In this document: one piece after another, positions 1 through 6,699 of the stretch
Layout of the letters: each line of letters opens with the position of its first letter
Numbering within the stretch: position 1 is the stretch's first letter
Assembly (NCBI GenBank): GCA_964404745.1
Contig: CAYOLG010000019.1
Coordinates: forward strand, 22,302 to 86,301
Direction of reading: 5' to 3'
DNA: 64,000 nt
Origin: Pelagisphaera sp964404745
GTDB lineage: Bacteria; Verrucomicrobiota; Verrucomicrobiia; Opitutales; Opitutaceae
Made by a program: the position numbers and the translations under genes
Notes under the pieces: generated by a model
Told to the model about the DNA's origin: nothing
Database searches by the model: none
The model's input: only the letters and a program-made list of their open reading frames with translations

Positions 1-2
1 TT

Positions 3-341
3 CAGCCCGACGAAGGATCAACGGTATTGCTCAATGCCAAGATACCCGGACTGCAAACTCGGACTCAGCCGGTCAAAATGCATTTCAAGTACAGCGCCAC
101 CTTTGGCTCGAATACGCCCGAAGCCTACGAGCGATTGGTTCTCGATGCCATGCTCGGCGATGGAACGCTTTTCATTCGGGGCGACGAAACCGAAGCGTCG
201 TGGAACTTAATCACCCCATTGCACGAGTTTTGGTCGAGCGAAGGGCAGCGGGGAATGGAATCCTATGTGTCGGGTTCTTGGGGGCCTTTGGCAGCGGATC
301 GGCTCCTCTGGGTCAATGGGCATCAATGGCGCCGACCGTAA
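3..341 (+). CDS. zwf: Glucose-6-phosphate dehydrogenase, C-terminal end (partial)
   Basis: This is the last 112 codons of a gene that begins before the window. The protein oxidises glucose-6-phosphate to 6-phosphogluconolactone with NADP, the first step of the oxidative pentose phosphate pathway, in the cytoplasm. The visible part matches the family's C-terminal beta domain: an IQPDEG-like start, then NAKIPG, a tyrosine- and aspartate-rich stretch with YERLVLDAMLGD, and a closing region with PLHEFW. The gene ends 18 bases before opcA, its usual partner, so the two are probably co-transcribed. The catalytic and cofactor-binding parts lie outside the window. Confidence 0.93.
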   Translation, partial: QPDEGSTVLLNAKIPGLQTRTQPVKMHFKYSATFGSNTPEAYERLVLDAMLGDGTLFIRGDETEASWNLITPLHEFWSSEGQRGMESYVSGSWGPLAADRLLWVNGHQWRRP

Positions 342-359
342 AGCGCGATTTTAAGACTG

Positions 360-1376
360 ATGGCGGGCTTGCAAGCGACAGAACGTAACGAGATCTACGG
401 ATCGCTCCCCGGAATCGAGGTGCCGGTGGGCGAAGCATTGGTGTCGCTCTCAAACATGTGGAATGCCACGCCTGCTTCGGAGCAATCACGTTCTCCATCG
501 GAATTCCGGGCATCGCGGATGAATTTCATTTTGCATTTCGGTAAAGAGGCAACCGTGGAGGATGCTCAGAAGCTCTTTCAATCCGTAATCGGATTTTCTA
601 AGCGATACCCTTGTCGTATTCTCGCTCTCTGCCCATCCAAAGACAAGAATGCCACTGGGCAAGGTATCGTTTGCAAGATTTTTTCCGAATGCTATATCGG
701 TGATGGCCATGGGGATATGAGCTGCTGCGAAGCGCTTATCTTTGGATACACGGTTAAAGAAAAGCAATATCTGGAAGACCAGATTTCCATCTTTCTGGAA
801 AGCGATCTCCCTACTTACTATTGGCCTTACCGTTTCGATTCGCCAAAAAACCTCTCCGATTACCAGTCGTTTTTCGGTAACGCCAATCGGGTAGTTATCG
901 ATACGGCTGCTGAAACTTACGGCATTGAGGCATTGAACGTGCCAAAGCCGGAGATCATCCATGACCTAGCCTTCGCCCGAACCCTTTCCCTGCGCCAATC
1001 AATTGGGCAGTTTTTCAGCGCCTTTCCTGTGGACCATATTCTCGAGGGTCTTGCCGCCATTGAAGTCGATACACCGGATAACCTGAACGCCGAATTGCGA
1101 GCATTGATGCGGTGGATACAAAGTGTCTTGGAGGATTGCCAAAATTGCGTAGAAAATTCGAAACGCGATCGATTTGACGTGGGTTTTAGGGAGAGCGAAA
1201 TGGCTGAAATCCGTTTCCTCTACGAGAACGAGAACGCTGCTCGATGCCAATTGAACTTAGAGACGGGAGTAGCTCACTTCGATGCCACGATCGGTGGCAA
1301 TCGGCACTCCATGAGCGCGGTTATCCACTTGCTTGATTCAGACGACACTCTAGCGGAAGCTTTGTTCTTCGGTTAG
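360..1376 (+). CDS. opcA: OpcA-like glucose-6-phosphate dehydrogenase assembly protein
   Basis: OpcA is known from cyanobacteria and actinobacteria as a factor needed for assembly or redox activation of glucose-6-phosphate dehydrogenase. This 338-residue protein carries recognisable family signatures: SCCEALIFG around residues 121-129 and DLPTYYWPYRF around residues 149-159. The position directly behind zwf (18-base gap, same strand) supports the assignment. The ATG at 360 lacks a strong ribosome binding site, so translation may be coupled to zwf. No signal peptide or membrane segment is visible, so it should be cytoplasmic. The allosteric role in this phylum is inferred, not seen. Confidence 0.88.
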   Translation: MAGLQATERNEIYGSLPGIEVPVGEALVSLSNMWNATPASEQSRSPSEFRASRMNFILHFGKEATVEDAQKLFQSVIGFSKRYPCRILALCPSKDKNATGQGIVCKIFSECYIGDGHGDMSCCEALIFGYTVKEKQYLEDQISIFLESDLPTYYWPYRFDSPKNLSDYQSFFGNANRVVIDTAAETYGIEALNVPKPEIIHDLAFARTLSLRQSIGQFFSAFPVDHILEGLAAIEVDTPDNLNAELRALMRWIQSVLEDCQNCVENSKRDRFDVGFRESEMAEIRFLYENENAARCQLNLETGVAHFDATIGGNRHSMSAVIHLLDSDDTLAEALFFG

Positions 1377-1410
1377 CTCTGGAAATTCATCATCTGCAGT
1401 ATTCAGTGAA

Positions 1411-1450
1411 CTGAAAGGGATCAGGTGATCACTTTCAGCGCGCGCTGAAA
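1411..1450. terminator. Overlapping hairpins between convergent opcA and prsW
   Basis: Three short arms can pair in two exclusive ways. CTGAAAG at 1411-1417 pairs with CTTTCAG at 1432-1438, with one mismatch in the inner stem. Alternatively 1433-1450 folds on itself as a perfect 18-base palindrome and is followed by TTTTCG. It sits between the 3' ends of two convergent genes, so a bidirectional terminator is the simplest reading. Confidence 0.5.
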
Positions 1451-1494
1451 TTTTCGAGCTGCCCTTATATGGTGACCTAGCTTACACGGAATGC

Positions 1495-3099
1495 TCAAGC
1501 TACTAGCGACTCGTTGAATTCGCGGAAGAACATGAAGACGATGAGGGCGCTGCCAATGGCTTCGGATGTGACGAGCCTAAGGCTGAGTCCGAGTCCGACT
1601 TGGGAGGATTGAAAGACGATTAGGGTCGCTAGAATCAGACTTAGTCCTGATACGAAGAGGAAGCTTAGGCTGTATCCACTCCCCGCTTGAACGCTCATGG
1701 AGTAGAGCTCTCGAAAATACTGCATGGATAGCAAGATGAATACCATCATGGCGAAAAAGGGCCCGATCTCGAACTGTGGCAAGGAGAGTAGCGTGTTGTA
1801 GAGGCCATGTACTACAATAAGGATACCGAATAGGTAGAGGAAGTCATTGTAGTTGCCTCTTCTAATGGCCCGGGAGAGGTAGAGGCCTCCCATGCCGGTT
1901 AGGGCGATGTGAAAGAAATTGGCGGTGAGGAAGCGTCCAGGAGCGGCGGAGGCCAGGGATTGGGAGAAATAGCCAATATTCTCCTCGGCGGCGAACCCGA
2001 GTCCGACGAAGCTGGCAATGATCAGCGATTCCCGCTCGTCGCCTCGCTTGGCTAGCCAAAAAGCGAAGGGCAGGAAGAGAAGCAATTTGCAGAACTCCTC
2101 GCGGAATCCCACTCCGCCGATGAAGAAAGCGAGGGTACGAACAATGTCTCCATCAGGCTGATACCCGACATAGGCATCCTCGACGAGAACCAAAAGAAGG
2201 GTAGGCAGGGTGCTCGAGGCTCCGGCTACGAAAGCGAGCCCGCAAATCCCACCCATAGGGCTGGCCCAGGAATCGAACTGGCCCAGGCGAAAAAGAACGG
2301 CGGCCCAGACGAGGGCGGTTATGGCGGCGATGATCGCCATGCGAAGATCGAAATTCGAAACGCGCTCCAAAGGCAATAGCTTGGCGACCTCGATCCAATC
2401 CCGCTGATGTTTAGCGATATCCAGGCGAATACGAGTGGACAAGAACTCGTTGTATCCAGGTTGGTCGATAAGCGTCTGCAATTCTTCGAAATCATCATCC
2501 AGCAGCAGCATGCTGACCGCCCGTTCTCTGGAGGGTCGGGCTTCGTGGAAGGCGTCGCCTTCTGCCCTGAAGTAGGGGTAGGCTCGGAAGTAGTAGCGAT
2601 TGCCAGCCTCAATTTCTCCGAGGAGACGGTTGGCGTAGCGAGTGGGCGGCTCTTCTGAGGCGAACGATTCCAATTTCTGGCGACGTGGATTGTCGGAGCC
2701 GTCGAGCGACGCTAGGTAGTCGCTCAGCATTTGAGCGGTTCCGGTCGGAAAGCGTTTCTCCAGGTAGGTCTCGATCTCGGCGAGATTCCGATTGGCGTGG
2801 GTTTTCCAAAAAGCATTGAGGGAAAGGAATTCCTCTATGTCGAAGCTGTCGTCCTCAAGACGGGAAATCAGCGATTCCGGAAGCTCCTCCGGTTGCTCGC
2901 TGGAGCCGACAGTGTAGGGGTTCTCGGGATTCATCAACTCGATGGCCAGGCGCTGAGAGAGCCGGTTCATTTTCGAACCGGTAAGGCGATCCACGATGAA
3001 TCCCGCCGCTAGTCCGCAGCAGATGATAGCGATGGCCGTCTTCCAGATGAAGGATCGGCTGTAGGATTGCCGTCTCAGTTCATTTTGCCAAGCGCTCAT
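1495..3099 (-). CDS. PrsW-type glutamic intramembrane protease with long N-terminal extension
   Basis: The C-terminal half matches the PrsW family of membrane-embedded proteases, which cut anti-sigma factors in Bacillus and belong to the ABI/CAAX-like superfamily. The expected motifs are present: EEFCK with paired glutamates near residues 334-335, EENIGY near 372-373, a histidine in HIALTG near 397 and HGLYN near 431. Several hydrophobic segments run from about residue 250 to the end. Residues 1-250 hold one membrane segment (about 19-38) and a long soluble, acidic stretch, making the 534-residue protein much larger than the usual 220-300. The substrate is unknown; an extracytoplasmic signalling role is inferred from the family. 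Confidence 0.82.
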   Translation of the reverse strand: MSAWQNELRRQSYSRSFIWKTAIAIICCGLAAGFIVDRLTGSKMNRLSQRLAIELMNPENPYTVGSSEQPEELPESLISRLEDDSFDIEEFLSLNAFWKTHANRNLAEIETYLEKRFPTGTAQMLSDYLASLDGSDNPRRQKLESFASEEPPTRYANRLLGEIEAGNRYYFRAYPYFRAEGDAFHEARPSRERAVSMLLLDDDFEELQTLIDQPGYNEFLSTRIRLDIAKHQRDWIEVAKLLPLERVSNFDLRMAIIAAITALVWAAVLFRLGQFDSWASPMGGICGLAFVAGASSTLPTLLLVLVEDAYVGYQPDGDIVRTLAFFIGGVGFREEFCKLLLFLPFAFWLAKRGDERESLIIASFVGLGFAAEENIGYFSQSLASAAPGRFLTANFFHIALTGMGGLYLSRAIRRGNYNDFLYLFGILIVVHGLYNTLLSLPQFEIGPFFAMMVFILLSMQYFRELYSMSVQAGSGYSLSFLFVSGLSLILATLIVFQSSQVGLGLSLRLVTSEAIGSALIVFMFFREFNESLVA

Positions 3100-3200
3100 G
3101 AGTTATCATCCGCCGTCAGCGGTCGGTCGAATCAGAACAGGGGCGCCGTGAGGTGACAAGATTTAGAGAGCGCCAAATCTTGACGAGAAAATATCTATAC

Positions 3201-3218
3201 GCATATTTATGCTTATGC
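3201..3218. promoter_or_regulatory. Inverted repeat over the vapB start, possible autoregulatory operator
   Basis: GCATA at 3201-3205 and TATGC at 3214-3218 form an inverted repeat that covers the vapB start codon region. VapB-type antitoxins usually bind palindromes in their own promoters. The arms are short, so this is a suggestion only. Confidence 0.35.
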
Positions 3219-3469
3219 GCACAACAATTGAATTGCCTGATGCTTTGTTTCGCCGGGCTAAGATAGCCGCAGTAGAACGGGGATTGACTTTGAAAGCGTT
3301 GATTTCCGAGGGCTTGCAACGTGTTCTTGAGGAATCGTCGGCGCGGCCAGACACGACTCGCTTGCCTAAGCTCCCTAAGGGTGGTCGGAAAAGCTACGAT
3401 TTGTCCAACGAGGAGATCGAATCTTTGCTTATTGCCGAAGATGCCAAGCGGTATGGACGCGCTCGCTGA
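3215..3469 (+). CDS. vapB: VapB-type ribbon-helix-helix antitoxin
   Basis: This 84-residue protein begins MRTTIELPDALFRRAK, the beta-strand and first helix of a ribbon-helix-helix DNA-binding domain. It would bind as a dimer to its own promoter and neutralise the VapC toxin with its C-terminal tail. An ATG six bases upstream (3209) is possible, but the start at 3215 matches the family's usual MRTTI start. The C-terminal region, rich in charged residues around SNEEIESLLIAEDAKRYGRAR, would contact the toxin. The gene overlaps vapC by 17 bases, as is common in such operons. Confidence 0.85.
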   Translation: MRTTIELPDALFRRAKIAAVERGLTLKALISEGLQRVLEESSARPDTTRLPKLPKGGRKSYDLSNEEIESLLIAEDAKRYGRAR

Positions 3470-3881
3470 CGTAAGTGTGTTGCTCTCCCTGCTGGATGAG
3501 CGACATAAAGCCCATAGTAAAGTTTCTGCTTGGTTTGACGACCTTCCGGAAGGATCGCGTCTATTGGTGTGCCGGGTTGCCCAGCTCGGATTAATTCGCC
3601 TGATTACTTCCGATTCCGTGATGCAAGGGGAGGCTTTGACGCTTCGCGAGGCTTGGGCATTCTATGGAGTTTTTCTTCGAGACCCGAGCGTGTCTTTCGT
3701 AGACGAACCTGCGGAGTTACAAGCTCGTTGGTTTCAGTTTTGCCTCCCTTTCGGAAAAGCTACGAAACGCGTTACAGATGCTTATTTTGCTGGGTTTGCA
3801 GTGGCCGGGAAATATGCATTGGCGACTTTGGACAAAGGGTTTCAGGATTTCGAAGGCCTAGATCTCGTATTGCTAAAATAA
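3453..3881 (+). CDS. vapC: VapC-type PIN-domain ribonuclease toxin
   Basis: The 142-residue protein has the PIN-domain layout. An N-terminal aspartate lies in LADVSVLLSLLDERH (D6), a further aspartate in KRVTDAYFAGFA (D109) and a third in LATLDKGF (D127). These would bind magnesium at the RNase active site. The ATG at 3453 lies inside the end of vapB and gives the normal family length; the same frame stays open further upstream inside vapB but that part is not PIN-like. VapC toxins cleave tRNA or rRNA when the antitoxin is degraded. The exact RNA target cannot be read from the sequence. Confidence 0.87.
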   Translation: MDALADVSVLLSLLDERHKAHSKVSAWFDDLPEGSRLLVCRVAQLGLIRLITSDSVMQGEALTLREAWAFYGVFLRDPSVSFVDEPAELQARWFQFCLPFGKATKRVTDAYFAGFAVAGKYALATLDKGFQDFEGLDLVLLK

Positions 3882-4003
3882 AGGAGCAAGCCGCCTGGTT
3901 GAAGCCCGTTTCAACCTCCGCCATTTTATCAAACCTTTTGGTATGTGGCATTATCCTCTGAACCCGGTTTTGAGCTTCACGATTCTGCTTATGACTACTT
4001 TTA

Positions 4004-4030
4004 AGTGTTCATGAACACTAATGATTGACA
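4004..4030 (+). promoter_or_regulatory. Probable LexA-type SOS operator and -35 box of imuA
   Basis: Bases 4004-4019 form a perfect 16-base palindrome, AGTGTTCATGAACACT. A TTGACA box follows at 4025-4030, and imuA starts at 4062. The arms TGTTC and GAACA equal those of the published Verrucomicrobia LexA motif (TGTTC-N4-GAACA), but here the spacer is two bases, not four. The position next to a -35 box ahead of a mutagenesis cassette fits SOS repression. No convincing -10 box was found at standard spacing. Confidence 0.65.
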
Positions 4031-4061
4031 GGCCTCATTCCGGAGCGCTTTTCTATAGAGG

Positions 4062-4742
4062 ATGGCGCTTGCTCCGGCAGTTAAGCTAGAGCCAGTTAGC
4101 CTTAGGGAAATCGTGGGTGAAGGCGTCCGTTGGGCGTCCGGAACCGATAGGGACACTTTAGGGACTGGCATCGACTGTTTCGACCAGGCTTTGGAGGGAG
4201 GGTTGCCGACTGGCGTTCTATGCGAACTGGTCGCTCCGTCTCCGAGCTCGGGCGGTCAAACTATGCTCTTACGCTTGTTGGAAATGGCTCGTAGGAGACG
4301 TTGCTTCGCGGCTTTGGTGGACGGGAGCGATGCCTTTGATCCGCAAACTTCGCCGCCGGAATTGCTGGAACATCTCTTATGGGTTCGGTGCCGTTCGTTG
4401 AATCAAGCTTTGCAGGCGGCGGATGCGCTGCTTCGAGACGAGAACCTGGGCTTTGTTCTGATTGATCTCAGAGGCTGTGACGAACGTTCCTTGAGACGGG
4501 CCCGATCGTCTATCTGGTATCGCCTGCAGCGGTTGGGCGGCAAGCGCTCGACCTTGTTGGTAATCTACACGCCTAGGCCAATGGTTCCCAGCTCCCAGAT
4601 CCGAGTGGCGTTCACGGGCCGTCTCTCATTGAGGCAAAGCGATGACCCTTCGCGGGAAATCGCCGAGAGCCTCGCCTTCGACGCCCTTAGGCTTCGCAAG
4701 CAGGAGATGGGGGGCTTCCCGCAGATGATCCAGGCTGGGTGA
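4062..4742 (+). CDS. imuA: ImuA-like (RecA/SulA-related) translesion synthesis accessory protein
   Basis: ImuA is the RecA-fold partner of the ImuB-DnaE2 mutasome, which copies damaged DNA at the cost of mutations. The 226-residue protein has the opening TGIDCFDQALEGGLPTGVLCEL, typical of the family, followed by a degenerate Walker A-like loop (SPSSGGQTML, with GQT in place of GKT). A Walker B-like FVLIDLRG lies near residue 135. It is the first gene of imuA-imuB-dnaE2, directly behind the SOS-type palindrome at 4004-4019. AGAGG abuts the ATG at 4062 with no spacing, so the start may be served by a very short leader or lie elsewhere. Confidence 0.82.
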   Translation: MALAPAVKLEPVSLREIVGEGVRWASGTDRDTLGTGIDCFDQALEGGLPTGVLCELVAPSPSSGGQTMLLRLLEMARRRRCFAALVDGSDAFDPQTSPPELLEHLLWVRCRSLNQALQAADALLRDENLGFVLIDLRGCDERSLRRARSSIWYRLQRLGGKRSTLLVIYTPRPMVPSSQIRVAFTGRLSLRQSDDPSREIAESLAFDALRLRKQEMGGFPQMIQAG

Positions 4743-4939
4743 AGGGCGGTCGCGATGGGGTGTTAGCGTAGGTACGAAGCAATTCTTGCACTATAATAGA
4801 TATGTATTCAGTATTTAAATATTTTTTTCGGTTTGATGCTTTGAAGCTTGCTTCGCTGCTGATTTTGGTAGCGGTCACAACGTTTCTGATTCTATCATGG
4901 CCGCTCAGAGATCGGCCGCTACCTTTACAAGATTTTTTT

Positions 4940-4957
4940 GCCTGTGGCGCCACAGGC
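4940..4957. repeat. Perfect 18-base palindrome ahead of imuB
   Basis: GCCTGTGGCGCCACAGGC at 4940-4957 is a perfect palindrome, with seven T residues just before it (4933-4939) and ATTTTGCGGG after it. The imuB ribosome binding site begins nine bases later. It could be a weak terminator, an attenuator or a protein binding site within the cassette. The 234-base stretch from imuA to imuB also holds a TATAAT at 4792-4797 without a good -35 box. Confidence 0.55.
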
Positions 4958-4976
4958 ATTTTGCGGGAGGCAGATC

Positions 4977-6608
4977 ATGTATGCGGTGATTGATATTCCT
5001 CGTTTCGCTTTGCAGGCGGTGTCGCGCATGGAGGAGGGCTTGATAGGCAAGCCGATTGCCTTAGTAGACGCTTCCTTGGCCAAATCATCGGTGATCGATT
5101 GTTCGATTGCGGCTGAGCGTTCGGGGGTGTTCTCGGGATTGAGCCTTCCCCAGGCGATTGCCCGTTGCCCGGAGATTATTGTGCGGCACCAATCGGAAAA
5201 AGCGGAGTTATCGGCAGGGCGAGCCATCTTTGACTACGCTTATTCCTTGTCGCCTCAAGTGGAAGAGACCTATCCAGGCGTCTGTACTATTGGCTTGGAT
5301 GGCGTTAATCGTGATGACCTGGGCGAACGATGCGAAAAAATCGTATCCGCATTGCAAGGACTTGGGCTGAAGGGGCGAATGGGGATTTCTACGACGCCGG
5401 ATTTGGCTCTGCTGGTAGCTAGGGAATCGAAACGAGTAAAGGCGATTGTTGGGGATTTCTATCAGGGTAGGGCGGACTGCGTGTCGGGTGTAGCCATGGC
5501 GAAGACTGATCCCCATTCAGCTGCAGAGGCCAGAAACGAATGGCCGGCTATGGTAGCGGAGCCGGAAAGGACATGGGGGGCAGGCCTCGTTTCTACCTCC
5601 CAGATATTAAAGGCTTTTCTGGATTCTCTGCCGATCATCGATGCCGAGCCTTCGGAGCATTTGCATTCGATTCTGGCTCAGTGGGGAATCCATTCTGCTG
5701 GGGCGCTTGTGGAATTGTCTAGAGAAGAAATCGGGAAGCGACTGGGAACAGAGGGGCTAGACTTCTGGGATCGCCTATCGGGCAGGAAAGAACGTCCGCT
5801 GCGCGTGTCGCCTTTTCCGGAATGCTATATAGAGTCGCTGGACTTTGAATACGAAATCGATACTGCGAGACCGTTGCTTTTCGTTATTCGCCGTTTCCTG
5901 GATTCGCTTTGCTTGCGTCTTAGTCGAGCCGCTCTAGTCGCGGAATCGCTCAATCTGGAGCTGCCCTTGTCGGATATCCGACTAGATGATGGGGAGCGGG
6001 TGGAAGCGGTTAGGCTATCCTTGAAGATCCCAGATCCGACTTGCGACGCAGATGCTCTGTTTTCTTTATTGTCTATTCGTTTGGAAAACCTGGATACGAC
6101 ATCCGCGATTGTCGGCATCAGGCTGGAAATCGCCCCGGTGGAGCGAAATGAGAATCAATTGGGCCTGTTTGAGACCAGTTTGAAAGATCCTCATCGCTTT
6201 TCTCAGACGCTTGCCCTGCTAGCGGGAATTGTGGGTCCAGACAATGTTGGCCGACCCGTACTGGAGGCCGATGGCCGTCCTGATGGAGTTAGGCTAGAGC
6301 GCCTCCCGTCAACGGTTCCTCCGGTGAATCCAGCCGGAGCGACGATCTCGCATGGCATGGCTTTGCGTCGGTTTCGACCACCGTTGGATGCGGATGTCAG
6401 GATTCGAGATCGACGGCCTGCCTGGTTTCGCTGCTCGCTGGCTGGAGGCACGATTGGCGCTTGTAGAGGACCGTGGGCTCATTCGGGGCAGTGGTGGGAA
6501 GCGGGAGGTTGGAATCGTTTGGAGTGGGACGTGGAGTTGAATACTGGCGGCGTTTACCGACTGGTGAAGGAGCGCTCACGCTGGATGGTTGAAGGGATGT
6601 ATGATTAA
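4977..6608 (+). CDS. imuB: ImuB, Y-family polymerase-like mutasome scaffold protein
   Basis: ImuB proteins resemble Y-family DNA polymerases but are usually catalytically inactive; they bring DnaE2 and the sliding clamp together at lesions. The ATG at 4977 follows GGAGG (4966-4970) at good spacing and gives MYAVIDIPRF. The Y-family palm and finger region covers roughly residues 1-200 and a little-finger-like region about 240-380. The position of the usual catalytic Asp-Glu pair reads LDGVN, so the second acidic residue is missing. ENQLGLFE at about residues 392-399 contains a clear sliding-clamp binding motif (QLGLF). The protein has 543 residues, close to the family norm. Confidence 0.86.
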   Translation: MYAVIDIPRFALQAVSRMEEGLIGKPIALVDASLAKSSVIDCSIAAERSGVFSGLSLPQAIARCPEIIVRHQSEKAELSAGRAIFDYAYSLSPQVEETYPGVCTIGLDGVNRDDLGERCEKIVSALQGLGLKGRMGISTTPDLALLVARESKRVKAIVGDFYQGRADCVSGVAMAKTDPHSAAEARNEWPAMVAEPERTWGAGLVSTSQILKAFLDSLPIIDAEPSEHLHSILAQWGIHSAGALVELSREEIGKRLGTEGLDFWDRLSGRKERPLRVSPFPECYIESLDFEYEIDTARPLLFVIRRFLDSLCLRLSRAALVAESLNLELPLSDIRLDDGERVEAVRLSLKIPDPTCDADALFSLLSIRLENLDTTSAIVGIRLEIAPVERNENQLGLFETSLKDPHRFSQTLALLAGIVGPDNVGRPVLEADGRPDGVRLERLPSTVPPVNPAGATISHGMALRRFRPPLDADVRIRDRRPAWFRCSLAGGTIGACRGPWAHSGQWWEAGGWNRLEWDVELNTGGVYRLVKERSRWMVEGMYD

Positions 6609-6613
6609 GGGCT

Positions 6614-6688
6614 GTTAGCGATTAGCGGTTAGCTTGTAGCGAGGAAGATTATCCTCAAGTAGAAGCTATCCACTTGCTAATCGCTAAC
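6614..6688. repeat. Nested inverted repeats between imuB and dnaE2
   Basis: GTTAGCGATTAGC at 6614-6626 and GCTAATCGCTAAC at 6676-6688 are perfect 13-base inverted arms. Inside them TAGC/GCTA (6637-6640, 6664-6667) and GAGGA/TCCTC (6641-6645, 6652-6656) also pair. A further CGCTAA copy runs into the dnaE2 start codon at 6700, and dnaE2 has no clear ribosome binding site. The RNA could fold into one long hairpin. Confidence 0.6.
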
Positions 6689-6699
6689 GCCAAACGCTA

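Noticed and set aside
3321..3452. Longer vapC start
   Set aside because: The upstream part lies in vapB, has no PIN-domain similarity, and the ATG at 3453 gives normal length.
3897..3916. Terminator after vapC (GGTTGAA/TTCAACC hairpin)
   Set aside because: The stem is short and no T run follows directly, so it is too weak to call.
4802..4993. 63-codon frame with one hydrophobic segment between imuA and imuB
   Set aside because: AT-rich start without a ribosome binding site, runs through the palindrome and the imuB start, and has no family similarity.
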